From positions 1 through 64,000 of the forward strand of contig NZ_LQQO01000007.1 in the NCBI RefSeq assembly GCF_001619955.1: a stretch of DNA of 64,000 nucleotides, given 5' to 3'. Made by a program: the position numbers and the translations under genes. This stretch comes from Sphingomonas hankookensis. GTDB lineage: Bacteria > Pseudomonadota > Alphaproteobacteria > Sphingomonadales > Sphingomonadaceae. This document shows positions 27,954-36,455 of this stretch, one piece after another (the first letter of the stretch is position 1; every line of letters begins with the position of its first letter). The notes beneath the pieces were generated by a model. The model made no database searches and was not told where the DNA came from. It saw nothing but the letters and a program-made list of their open reading frames with translations.

Positions 27954-29333
27954 ATGAACCGACGGATTGCCCTGGCCCTATACGGGCTGTTGCCATTCGC
28001 TTTGGCCACGCCGGTCGCTCAGGCACAGAATGTCGCGGTGTCTTCGGGGGTTAGCGCGTTTCCCGGCGCGCAGGGATGGGCGGCGGCGACGCCCGGCGGG
28101 CGTGGCGGACGCATCCTCCGCGTGACGACGCTGGCGGCGGATGGGCCCGGTTCGCTCAAGGCTGCGCTGGAGGCCAAGGGGCCGCGCATCGTCGTGTTCG
28201 AGGTGGGCGGGGTGATCGATCTCGGCCGCACCACGCTGACCATCACCGAACCGTTCCTGACCATCGCCGGACAGACCGCGCCGTCGCCCGGCATCACGCT
28301 GATCCGCGGCGGGATCGACATTCGCGCGCATGACGTGATCGTCCGCCACCTGCGCGTGCGCCCGGGCCTCGACGGACAGCCCAAGCGGTCGGGGTGGGAG
28401 GTCGACGCGATGAACACCGTGTCGGCGCGCAACGTCATCGTCGACCATTGCACGATGAGCTGGGCGCTGGACGAGAATCTCTCCGCCTCCGGTCCACGGT
28501 TCGAGGGGGCGACACCCGACGACTGGCGGCGTGGGACCAGCCATAACATCACCGTCAGCTACAACCTGCTGTCGGAGGGCCTTGCCGATGCCAGCCATCC
28601 CAAGGGCGAGCACAGCAAGGGGTCGCTGATCCACGACAACGCGACCGGCGTGCTGATCTGGCGCAACATCTATGCCCATAATGTCGAACGCAGCCCGCTG
28701 CTGAAGGGCGGCGTGCAGGCGGCGGTGGTCAATAACCTGATCTACGACCCCGGCACGCGGGCGGTGCATTACAACCTGATGGCGCTGGAATGGGCCGGGC
28801 ATGACTATCAGGAGGGCAAGCTGTCGGCGGTCGGCAATGTGATGCGCGCCGGGCCGTCGACCGATGCCGGTCTGCCGTTCCTGATGCTCGGCGGCGATGG
28901 CGACCTGCGCTATCACGGGCGCGATAACGTGGCGGTCGACAAGCATGGCAATCCGCTGCCGATGTTCGGCCGCTATGGCGTGACGCGGGCGAAGCTGATC
29001 GAGGCGAAGACCCCGCCGGTCTGGCCGACCGGGCTGCCGGTGCTGCCGGCGCAGGATGTCGAGACGCATGTGCTGGCCAATGCCGGCGCGCGGCCATGGG
29101 ACCGCGATGCCGACGACATCCGCGTGCTGTTCTTCGTCGCCGAGGGGCGTGGAAAGATCATCGACGACGAACGCGAGGTGAGCGAATATCCCCATCCGGT
29201 GCCGACTGCGGCGCCGTTCGTCGAGGCGGAATGGGATCTGGTGACGATGGAGCCGAAATCGGGACGCTATCCGGGGCAGAAGGGGCCGATCCAGGAATCG
29301 CTGTCGGCGCGCGACCGGGCGATGCGGCAATGA
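27954..29333 (+). CDS. Secreted pectate lyase-like polysaccharide lyase (PL1)
   Basis: A 459-residue right-handed beta-helix protein with a Sec signal peptide (cut AQA-QN, about residue 24). The start of the helix FPGAQGWAAATPGGRGG and the segment DHCTMSWALDENLS match the PL1 family and related probable pectate lyases in sphingomonads and bacteroidetes. A later HNVERSPLLKGG forms another turn. ATG 27954 follows AGAGGAAA; the frame is open from 27879 without a signal. It should cleave polygalacturonan in the periplasm or outside the cell. The next gene overlaps by four bases. Confidence 0.85.
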   Translation: MNRRIALALYGLLPFALATPVAQAQNVAVSSGVSAFPGAQGWAAATPGGRGGRILRVTTLAADGPGSLKAALEAKGPRIVVFEVGGVIDLGRTTLTITEPFLTIAGQTAPSPGITLIRGGIDIRAHDVIVRHLRVRPGLDGQPKRSGWEVDAMNTVSARNVIVDHCTMSWALDENLSASGPRFEGATPDDWRRGTSHNITVSYNLLSEGLADASHPKGEHSKGSLIHDNATGVLIWRNIYAHNVERSPLLKGGVQAAVVNNLIYDPGTRAVHYNLMALEWAGHDYQEGKLSAVGNVMRAGPSTDAGLPFLMLGGDGDLRYHGRDNVAVDKHGNPLPMFGRYGVTRAKLIEAKTPPVWPTGLPVLPAQDVETHVLANAGARPWDRDADDIRVLFFVAEGRGKIIDDEREVSEYPHPVPTAAPFVEAEWDLVTMEPKSGRYPGQKGPIQESLSARDRAMRQ

Positions 29334-30418
29334 TCGTGCGGCTGATCGTCGCGCTGCTGGCGCTGCTGTTCGCGGTGCCGGGACAGGCGGCAGAGCGCGT
29401 GCTGCTGTTCCACCGCGCGACCGGGTTCGTGCATGATTCGATTCCGGTCGCCGTCGTCGCACTGACGCAGATGGCGCGCGCGCGAGGGCTGGAGCCGGTG
29501 GCGAGCGATGATCCGGCGGTGTTCGACCGTCCGCTCGACTATGCCGCGATCGTGCTGGTATCGACCACGACCGACCCGAAACGCCCGGAGAGCGAATGGT
29601 TCGTGGGGCCGCGGCGGGACGCGCTGCAACGCTATGTCGAAGGCGGCGGCGGGATCGTCGCGATCCATGCGGCAGCCGATTCGCACTATAGCTGGCCCTG
29701 GTATGCGCGGATGATCGGCGGGCGCTTCGCGCAGCATCCGCCGGGTGTGCCGGAGGCGGAGGTGATGCGATCGGCCGAGCGGCATCCGGCGATCGACGGC
29801 CTGCCCGAGCGCTTCCGCATTGCCGACGAATGGTACGGCTTTCGCGACCTGTCGACCGATCTCGATCAGCTGCTGACGTTCGATCCGCAGTCGATCGGGG
29901 CGAGCGACGTGAACCCGAAGCCGCTGGCGTGGGCACACCGGGTCGGGCAGGGGCGGGTGGTCTACTCCGGCCTTGGCCACCGCAAGGAGAGCTGGGCCGA
30001 TGCGCGGGTGCTCGCCCATGTCGGCGGAGCGCTCGACTGGGCGACCGGTCGGGGCAAGGCGCCGGCCATGGTCGTGATCGACGAGGCGACGACGCGGGTG
30101 CGCGAGGCGCCGCCGCATGGAAAGATCGGCATGAGCACCGCCTGGCGGATCACCGACCGCGTGCCCGGCCGGACGATGGAGTTCCGCCGCCGCACGCTGG
30201 ACAAGGGCGCCGCGATCGGCGTCCACCGCATCGACCATGACGAGGTGTATCAGCTGCTGTCGGGCGAGGGCGACGTGACCAGCGACGGCGTGACGCGCCG
30301 GGTGGCGGCGGGCACGACCGTCTATCTCTATGCCGGGGCCGAGGTCGGGATCGCGCAGCGTGGGGCCAAGCCGCTGGCGCTGACGATCGCCTATCCGCTG
30401 GCGATGCCGGTGCGGTAA
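29330..30418 (+). CDS. ThuA-domain protein fused to a cupin
   Basis: A 362-residue protein with signal peptide (VRLIVALLALLFAVPGQAA). Residues about 23-240 form a ThuA (trehalose-utilisation/class I glutamine amidotransferase-like) domain with VLLFHRATGFVHDSIP and GIVAIHAAADSHYSWPWY. The last 80 residues are a cupin barrel: VHRIDHDEVYQLLSGEGDV then VAAGTTVYLYAGAEV. ThuA proteins accompany polysaccharide utilisation genes, but their reaction is unsettled; the cupin may bind a sugar or metal. It is coupled to the pectate lyase by ATGA. Confidence 0.82.
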   Translation: MIVRLIVALLALLFAVPGQAAERVLLFHRATGFVHDSIPVAVVALTQMARARGLEPVASDDPAVFDRPLDYAAIVLVSTTTDPKRPESEWFVGPRRDALQRYVEGGGGIVAIHAAADSHYSWPWYARMIGGRFAQHPPGVPEAEVMRSAERHPAIDGLPERFRIADEWYGFRDLSTDLDQLLTFDPQSIGASDVNPKPLAWAHRVGQGRVVYSGLGHRKESWADARVLAHVGGALDWATGRGKAPAMVVIDEATTRVREAPPHGKIGMSTAWRITDRVPGRTMEFRRRTLDKGAAIGVHRIDHDEVYQLLSGEGDVTSDGVTRRVAAGTTVYLYAGAEVGIAQRGAKPLALTIAYPLAMPVR

Positions 30419-30444
30419 GGGCCTGATCCATCCGATTGGAAGCC

Positions 30445-30524
30445 TCACCCCAGCGAAGGCTGGGGTGTCAAGCGGCTCTTGCCGCGTGCCATCACCGGGA
30501 GATCCCAGCCTGCGCTGGGATGAC
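30445..30524. repeat. Paired palindromic repeat, CCCCAGC family
   Basis: CACCCCAGCGAAGGCTGGGG and, in opposite orientation, ATCCCAGCCTGCGCTGGGAT, with a 34-bp spacer. It lies between convergent genes and is a likely two-way terminator. A related pair is at 37261-37346. Confidence 0.8.
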
Positions 30525-30552
30525 GTCTGGTTCGATGCAGGGGGATCAAACG

Positions 30553-32094
30553 CTAGGTTCCCGGCTGAATATAGGGGAAGCGGGCGAAGAGTTCGCGTTC
30601 CCAGCGGCGGGGGTCGTTGACCGCCTGGCTGGTGGTGTCGAACACCATCGTCGCGCGGGTCGGCAGGGTGTGGTGCCGCCAGTCGCGGCCGGGATTGCCA
30701 TGGGTGGCGAGCGAAACGAAGGCGGCCATCATCCGCTGCGACAGGGCGCGGGCGGCGGGGCCGGTGCCGCTCATCGAACCGGGGGCGTCGAGCGTGCCGA
30801 ACACCAGCGGAATGTCGTCGGTATGCGCAGCGCGGCCGCCGGGGCGGACGGGCGAGGCATAATCGAGCTGGTAGACCCAGGCGGGCGAACCGGCGGCGGC
30901 GCGGGCCTCCGCCTCGATCACCTGTCCCGGCCAGCTGCGCCCGGCGGTGGTCGCGCGGTAGAGGATATCCTCCGGCGTCATCGCCGGGAATTGCGCGCGA
31001 TACTGGGCGACGACCCATTCGGGCGGGGCGTCGACGCGCAGCTGCGGGGCGATGCGTTCGGCCAGATTGGTCCAGTGGAGGTCCGGCTGCGGCGCGATGA
31101 AGGCGCGGGTCTCCTCGCGGGTATTCCCTAGAATCAACGGAATATGGCGGCCGAGCGGATGGGCGTCGGGCCAGAAGGGATGGCGCTGAAGCGACCGCAT
31201 GTCGAGCACCGGCCCCATATAGACCCCGCCGCCGAGGATCGGGTCCTCGGCCGCCAATGCGTCGACCAGGCGGGCGATCGGCAGGGTCGCGGCTTCGGCG
31301 GGGGTGGCCTTGAGCCGGGCGAGGAATGCCTGGGCGCGGCGGGTGGCGTTGAGGGGGCCGGAGGCGGTGACCTGCTGGCCGCTCATGGTCGCGGCGGCGT
31401 GGAACAGGCCGGTGGCGTCGGGCATCGCCAGGAGGGTCGCGATCTTCGCCCCGCCGCCCGACTGGCCGAACAGCATGACGCGGGACGGATCGCCGCCGAA
31501 GGTGGCGATGTTGTCGCGTATCCACCGTAGTGCGAGCAGTTGATCGCGTTGTCCAACATTGCCGCTGTCGGGAAAGCGCGGGTCGAGCCGGGCGAGATAG
31601 AGATAGCCCAGCGCGTTCAGCCGGTGGTTGACCGTCACCACCACGACGTCGCCGTCCGCCGCCAGTTTGTGGCCGTAGACCAGCGGATCGACCACCGTGC
31701 CGGTCGTGTAGGCGCCGCCATGGAAATAGACCATGACCGGGCGATTGGCGCCGCGCCGGGCATCGGGGGTCCAGACGTTGAGGAACAGGCAATCCTCATT
31801 CTGGTCGTCGATGTTGGCACGTTGCGGGCAGGACGGCCCGAAATCGGTCGCGGCCAGCGTGTCGCGGGACGGAGCGGGCGCCGTAACGGGTTGAAATCGA
31901 AAGCGGGTCGGGTCGACGCCGTAGCGGATGCCGCGAAAGACGTGGACGCCAGCTTCGGTGGTTCCGCGCCAGCGTCCGGCCGGCGCGGTGACGACGGGGT
32001 CGGCGGTGCGCGGTGCGGCGCGGGCGGGGCGGACCAGCGCCAGTGCGGCGGCGCCGGCGATCAGGTCGCGGCGGGCGATCGGTAGATGGTGCAT
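30553..32094 (-). CDS. Type-B carboxylesterase, exported
   Basis: A 513-residue esterase with a twin-arginine-like signal (IARRDLIAGAAALALV). The type-B signature EDCLFLNVWTP is present, the oxyanion loop is YFHGGAY, and the nucleophile lies in GQSGGG, a variant of the usual GESAGG. The acid residue is expected near GNTREETRAF and the histidine in RAAHTDDIPLVFG. A good ribosome site (GGGAGAGG) precedes the ATG. In a pectin-type locus it could remove acetyl, methyl or feruloyl groups; the exact ester is unknown. It is transcribed after the LacI gene in the same direction (130-bp gap). Confidence 0.85.
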   Translation of the reverse strand: MHHLPIARRDLIAGAAALALVRPARAAPRTADPVVTAPAGRWRGTTEAGVHVFRGIRYGVDPTRFRFQPVTAPAPSRDTLAATDFGPSCPQRANIDDQNEDCLFLNVWTPDARRGANRPVMVYFHGGAYTTGTVVDPLVYGHKLAADGDVVVVTVNHRLNALGYLYLARLDPRFPDSGNVGQRDQLLALRWIRDNIATFGGDPSRVMLFGQSGGGAKIATLLAMPDATGLFHAAATMSGQQVTASGPLNATRRAQAFLARLKATPAEAATLPIARLVDALAAEDPILGGGVYMGPVLDMRSLQRHPFWPDAHPLGRHIPLILGNTREETRAFIAPQPDLHWTNLAERIAPQLRVDAPPEWVVAQYRAQFPAMTPEDILYRATTAGRSWPGQVIEAEARAAAGSPAWVYQLDYASPVRPGGRAAHTDDIPLVFGTLDAPGSMSGTGPAARALSQRMMAAFVSLATHGNPGRDWRHHTLPTRATMVFDTTSQAVNDPRRWERELFARFPYIQPGT

Positions 32095-32224
32095 GGGTCC
32101 TCTCCCTTCGACGTCGCGCTGACTCCGTGCGTGCGGCTGACGGCGCGCTTGCGGAGGGATGTTCCAGCCTGCGCCGGAGCGACGCTATCGAGGCAAGGTA
32201 ATCGGTGTCATTCTTCCCCGCAAG

Positions 32225-33262
32225 TCACTCCTGCGGTTTGGCGACCGAGGCGCGGCGGATCAGGGTCGAGACGAACATCGTCTCTTCCGCCGGGGGGGCG
32301 TCGGCGTCGGGTTCGTCGTCATCGTCGCCGATCAGCTTCAGCGCGGCGGCGCGGGCCATGGTGGCGATCGGCCAGCGGACCGTGGTGAGCGGCGGCCAGA
32401 GGTGCGAGGCGATCGAGGTATCGTCGAACCCGACGATCGACAGGTTTTCCGGCACGTCCAGCCCGCGCTGCCGCGCGATGTGCAGCGCGCCTGCGGCCAT
32501 TTCGTCGTTCGAGGAAAAGATCGCGGTCGGACGCGGCGACAGGTCGAGCAGCCGTTCGGCCGCGCGCATGCCGGATTCGAAGGTATAGTCGCCCTGCGCG
32601 ATCCAGGTGCGCTGCACGCCGAGCCCCGCCGCCTCCATCGCCGCTTCATACCCCTGCTGCCGTTCGAAGGCGGAGCGGAAGCCGTGCGGGCCGGCGATCA
32701 TGCAGATGCGGCGATGGCCGGCGGCGAGCAGATGATCGATCGCGCCGCGCACCGCCTCCCGGTCGTTCGACGAGACCATGTGGGCGGGATCGTCGAACGC
32801 GGCGGACCCCATGCGGACATAGCGGCAGCCGATCTGCGCGCACAGCGCCGCGAGCGCGTCGTTTTCGGAAATGGGCGGGAGCAGCATCACGCCATAGGGA
32901 CGCTGCCGTTCGAGGAAGCGGCGGATTTCGTCGCGCATGTCGGGCGCGCCCCGATCGACCGGATGGACGAGCAGTTCGAATTCGGTGTCGCGCAACACCT
33001 CCAGCAAGCCCTGCTGCACGCGCAACACCATCTGCGCATTGGGATTGTCGTGGATGAGCGCGATCAGGAAGTTGCGGCGCAGTGCCAGCGCGCGCGCCTG
33101 AGGATTGGGAATGTAGCCGAGGTCGGCGATGACCGCCTGAACCTTGTCCCGCGTCTCTCCATTCAGGAGCGGCGACTGGTTGATGACCCGGCTGACCGTC
33201 TTTTTCGAGACTCCGGCCAGTCGGGCGACGTCGTTGATGGTCGGCTGGCCGGTTTTCTTCAT
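32225..33262 (-). CDS. LacI-family regulator of the polysaccharide locus
   Basis: A 345-residue regulator. Residues 8-27 form the LacI HTH (TINDVARLAGVSKKTVSRVI) with the hinge helix NPQARALALRR near 55. The periplasmic-binding-protein-like core follows (FLIALIHDNPNAQ.. to IVGFDDTSIASHLWPPLTTV). The ATG at 33262 gives the standard LacI start; the open frame further upstream does not resemble the family. It is divergent from the hydratase gene with a TGACACCGGTTTC operator between. The same site sits 5 kb away in the receptor/lyase promoter, so it probably represses both until a sugar acid binds. Confidence 0.9.
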   Translation of the reverse strand: MKKTGQPTINDVARLAGVSKKTVSRVINQSPLLNGETRDKVQAVIADLGYIPNPQARALALRRNFLIALIHDNPNAQMVLRVQQGLLEVLRDTEFELLVHPVDRGAPDMRDEIRRFLERQRPYGVMLLPPISENDALAALCAQIGCRYVRMGSAAFDDPAHMVSSNDREAVRGAIDHLLAAGHRRICMIAGPHGFRSAFERQQGYEAAMEAAGLGVQRTWIAQGDYTFESGMRAAERLLDLSPRPTAIFSSNDEMAAGALHIARQRGLDVPENLSIVGFDDTSIASHLWPPLTTVRWPIATMARAAALKLIGDDDDEPDADAPPAEETMFVSTLIRRASVAKPQE

Positions 33263-33329
33263 GCAGCTTCGATAGCTTGACCGGAACGATCCGCCAATGT
33301 CCCGAAGGACGATTTCGCCGCCTTGCGTG

Positions 33330-33342
33330 TGACACCGGTTTC
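33330..33342. promoter_or_regulatory. Candidate LacI operator at the hydratase/LacI promoter
   Basis: TGACACCGGTTTC, identical in reverse complement to 27883-27895. It lies 67 bp from the LacI start and 38 bp from the hydratase start. A weaker relative, AATCGGTGTCA, is at 32200-32210 before the carboxylesterase. Confidence 0.65.
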
Positions 33343-33380
33343 CTATACGCCGATCGCGGATTTGAGAGAGGCTGTGGGGC

Positions 33381-34211
33381 ATGGGTAATCGCGATCGGAT
33401 CGCGCAGGCGTTCGTGACGGCACGGCGGCAGGCGGTGGGCCTGTCGCCCTATCCGGGGGAGGCGCCGACGACGCTGGCCGAGGCCTATGCCATTCAGGAC
33501 CGCGCGATCGCCATCGACGGCCGCACGGTCGCGGGATGGAAGGTCGGGCGGATCAACGCGCCGCTGGACACCGCGCTGGGTGCCAACCGGCTGGCCGGGC
33601 CGATCTTCGCCGATCAGGTCGTCGGCACGGAGGCGGGCGCAATGGCGGTGATCGCCGACGGCTTTGCCGCGGCCGAAGCGGAATATTGCGTGCGGATCGG
33701 CCGGGCGCCGGAGCCGGGGCGGACCGGGCTGTCGCTGGACGAGGCGCTGGACCTGGTAGATGCGGTCCATGTCGGGATCGAGATCGCCAGTTCGCCCTAT
33801 GCCGGGATCAATGCCGACGGGCCGCTGGTCACGATCAGCGATTATGGCAATAATTACGGGCTGTTGATCGGGGCGGAAGTGCCCGGCTGGCGCGAACTGG
33901 GCTTTCTCGACTGGCCGGTGGAATCGCGGATCGACGGCGCGGTGGTCGGCACGGCGACCGCGCGGACGATGCTCGACGGGCCGATCGGCGCGGTGGCGTT
34001 CCTGGTCGACTGCCTCGCCGCGCGCGGGGTGCCGCTGACGCCGGGGACCTGGGTGTCGTCGGGCGCGGTGACGGGCGTGCACCAGATCCGGCCGGGGCAG
34101 CGGTTCGAGGCGGAGTTCGGGGCGATGCGCGTCGCGTGCGGGATCGTGGCGGCGGGCGGTGCGGCGGATTCAGACCGTACCCCCGCGCAGGCGGGGGTCC
34201 AGGGTTCCTGA
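33381..34211 (+). CDS. 2-keto-4-pentenoate hydratase-like enzyme (FAH superfamily)
   Basis: A 276-residue protein of the MhpD/fumarylacetoacetate-hydrolase superfamily. It shows GWKVGRIN, the metal-ligand segment AAEAEYCVRIGR, VHVGIEIASSPY and GNNYGLLIG. The fold acts on 2-keto acids by hydration or decarboxylation with Mg2+. Here it may process a keto-deoxy acid from uronate or an aromatic meta-cleavage product; context does not decide. The last dozen residues (DRTPAQAGVQGS) and the stop codon are encoded by a palindromic repeat inserted at the 3' end, so the C-terminus is an acquired tail. Confidence 0.82.
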   Translation: MGNRDRIAQAFVTARRQAVGLSPYPGEAPTTLAEAYAIQDRAIAIDGRTVAGWKVGRINAPLDTALGANRLAGPIFADQVVGTEAGAMAVIADGFAAAEAEYCVRIGRAPEPGRTGLSLDEALDLVDAVHVGIEIASSPYAGINADGPLVTISDYGNNYGLLIGAEVPGWRELGFLDWPVESRIDGAVVGTATARTMLDGPIGAVAFLVDCLAARGVPLTPGTWVSSGAVTGVHQIRPGQRFEAEFGAMRVACGIVAAGGAADSDRTPAQAGVQGS

Positions 34212-34264
34212 TCGCGACGGCTTGATCTCGTGGCTCTGGACCCCCGCCTGCGCGGGGGTACGGT
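34174..34264. repeat. Paired palindromic repeat entering the hydratase reading frame
   Basis: CCGTACCCCCGCGCAGGCGG and its inverted partner ending at 34262 are the same pair as at 17521-17609. The left arm lies within the last codons of the hydratase gene, before the TGA at 34209-34211. Confidence 0.88.
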
Positions 34265-34353
34265 GAAGCAGCGAGCCGTCACCCCTAACCAACACCGCGG
34301 AATCGGCCCCGACAGACGGGCCGATCCGCAGAGGATGCAAGCGGAGGCGTGGA

Positions 34354-35637
34354 ATGACGGAGCAGGCTGACGGCATCGAACGTGCGGCGACGCGCGCGGG
34401 CCGCTATCGCTGGGGGATCGTCGCGCTGTTGTTCATGGCGACGGTCATCAACTATGTCGACCGGCAGATGATCGGGGTGCTGAAACCCACCCTGTCCAAG
34501 GACCTTGGCTGGACCGAAACCGATTTCGCCAACGTCATCTTCTTTTTCCAGATGGCCTATGCGATCGGCTATATCGGGTTCGGGCGGATCGTCGACGTGA
34601 TCGGCGCGCGCATGGGCTATGCCGTCGCCTTCGTCATCTGGCAGGTCGCGCATATCGCCCATGGCGGCGCGTATAGCGTGACGCAATTCGCGATGGCGCG
34701 CTTCGGTCTGGGCGTCGGCGAGGCGGGCAATTTCCCCGCCGGTATCAAGGCGGTGACCGAATGGTTCCCGGCCAAGGAACGCGCCTTTGCCATCGGCGTG
34801 TTCAACGCCGGGGCCAATGTCGGCGCGATCATCACCCCGCTGGCGGTGCCGGTGCTGACGCTCGCCTATGGGTGGCGCATGGCGTTCGTCGTGACCGGCG
34901 TCGTCAGCCTGGTGTGGCTGGTCGCGTGGCTGGCCTTCTACCGTTCCCCCCGTGAGCACAGGAAGCTGTCGACGGCCGAACTGGCATGGATCGAGCAGGA
35001 CCCGGCCGATCCGGTGCAGCCGATCGCGTGGCGCCGGTTGGTAACGAAGCGCGAGACCTGGGCCTATGCGCTGGGCAAATTCTGCATCGATCCGATCTGG
35101 TGGTTCTTCCTGTTCTGGCTGCCGGGCTATCTGGGCGACCGCTACGACCTCGATCTGCTCAGCTTCGGGCCGCCGCTGGTCGCGATCTATCTGTTGTCGG
35201 ACCTGGGCAGCGTTGCGGGCGGATGGCTGTCGTCGCGGCTGATCGCCAGCGGGCGGACCGTCAATTTCGCGCGCAAGGCGACGATGTTCGTCTGCGCGGT
35301 GGCGGTGCTGCCGGTGCTGTTCGCGCAGTCGATCGACAATCTGTGGGTTGCGGTGCTGGTGATCGGGATCGCGACCGCGGCGCATCAGGCTTTTTCGGCG
35401 AACCTCTACACGCTGCCGTCCGACCTGTTCCCGCGCGCCGCGGTGGGGTCGGTCGTCGGCATCGGCGGGACGGTCGGCGCGGTCGGCGGCATGTTGATGG
35501 CGAAGTACGCCGGTTATGTGCTGGACAGCATCGGCAGCTATGCGCCGTTGTTCTTCGTTGCCGGGTCGGCGTATTTCGTGGCGTTGCTGCTGGTGCATGT
35601 GTTGTCGCCGCGGTTGGCGCGGGTGGAGGGGGCTTGA
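34354..35637 (+). CDS. MFS transporter, hexuronate/anion symporter type
   Basis: A 427-residue inner-membrane permease of the anion:cation symporter family, to which the hexuronate carrier ExuT belongs. Helix 1 carries MATVINYVDRQMIGVLKPTL, with FGLGVGEAGNFPAGIKAVTEWFP in helix 4, a strong signature of that family. About twelve helices are visible. It follows the hydratase in the same direction and should import galacturonate or a similar uronic acid released by the lyase and GH43 enzymes. The ribosome site GGAGG lies just before the ATG. Confidence 0.87.
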   Translation: MTEQADGIERAATRAGRYRWGIVALLFMATVINYVDRQMIGVLKPTLSKDLGWTETDFANVIFFFQMAYAIGYIGFGRIVDVIGARMGYAVAFVIWQVAHIAHGGAYSVTQFAMARFGLGVGEAGNFPAGIKAVTEWFPAKERAFAIGVFNAGANVGAIITPLAVPVLTLAYGWRMAFVVTGVVSLVWLVAWLAFYRSPREHRKLSTAELAWIEQDPADPVQPIAWRRLVTKRETWAYALGKFCIDPIWWFFLFWLPGYLGDRYDLDLLSFGPPLVAIYLLSDLGSVAGGWLSSRLIASGRTVNFARKATMFVCAVAVLPVLFAQSIDNLWVAVLVIGIATAAHQAFSANLYTLPSDLFPRAAVGSVVGIGGTVGAVGGMLMAKYAGYVLDSIGSYAPLFFVAGSAYFVALLLVHVLSPRLARVEGA

Positions 35638-35649
35638 GGCTCCGCCACT

Positions 35650-35896
35650 CCGTTCGTGCTGAGTAGAGACTGAGTGAAGTCGAAGGCTCGTATCGAAGCA
35701 TTTGGGGCGGTCCTTCGATACGCCGCTTCGACAGGCTCAGCGGCTACTCAGGACGAACGGTGGGGGTTGGTTTTCTCCGTTTGGTTCGAGCAGCTTCGAG
35801 CGTAGTCGAGAAGCGTCTGTCGAGAACGCCTTGCCCCAAACGGGGAGTTCTCGACGGCCGCTTCTCGACAGGCTCGAAGCTGCTCGAACCAAACGG
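35650..35896. repeat. Two inverted-repeat elements between convergent genes
   Basis: The first has arms CCGTTCGTGCTGAGTAG (35650-35666) and CTACTCAGGACGAACGG (35744-35760). The second has arms CGTTTGGTTCGAGCAGC (35778) and GCTGCTCGAACCAAACG (ends 35896), with TTCTCGAC stems inside. The second family recurs at 45164-45284. No gene is visible in this 278-bp gap. Confidence 0.82.
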
Positions 35897-35915
35897 GGTT
35901 GTTGGAGAGAAGTCG

Positions 35916-36314
35916 CTACTCCCCCGCCAAACGCATCAGCGCCGTCCATTCCCCGTCCGTCACCGGCGACACCGACAGCCGCGACTGGCGCAGCATCGCC
36001 ATGTCCTGCAACCCGACCGCCGCCTTCATCGCCGCCAGCGTCACGGGGCGGGGCAGGGAGCGGTCGGGCTCCACGCGGACCGACACCCAGCCTTCGTCGC
36101 CATCCGCCTGCGCCGCGCGGGCGATGCGCGCGATGCCGACCGCCGCCTTGTCCTTGCCCGAATGGTAGAAGATCGCGTCGTCGCCGACCGCCATCGCGCG
36201 CAGATGCTTTGCGGCGGCGTGGTTGCGCACCCCGTCCCATTCGGTGCCGCCGTCGCGGACCAGATCGTCCCAGCCATAGCTGTCGGGTTCGGACTTCAAC
36301 AGCCAGTGCGCCAT
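35916..36314 (-). CDS. EVE-domain protein
   Basis: A 132-residue single-domain protein matching the EVE (PUA-like) fold: MAHWLLKSEPDSYGWDDL at the start, WDGVRNHAAAKHLRAM, and VGDDAIFYHSGK. EVE domains are thought to recognise modified bases in RNA or DNA; the bacterial stand-alone form has no settled role. It is alone on its strand and followed by the repeat cluster at 35.7 kb, so it is probably monocistronic. Confidence 0.88.
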   Translation of the reverse strand: MAHWLLKSEPDSYGWDDLVRDGGTEWDGVRNHAAAKHLRAMAVGDDAIFYHSGKDKAAVGIARIARAAQADGDEGWVSVRVEPDRSLPRPVTLAAMKAAVGLQDMAMLRQSRLSVSPVTDGEWTALMRLAGE

Positions 36315-36455
36315 GGTTACCCCTTCCCTAAACCGCCGGTGAATGGCCGGTTCCGCGTCCGTTCAGTCGCCCGGTGCTATCGATTCGATCATCGGCGCAG
36401 ATGCGTCGTCGTGACAAGGGCCTTGCTGGCCCCCACGCAGGTTGAGGAGATTGGC

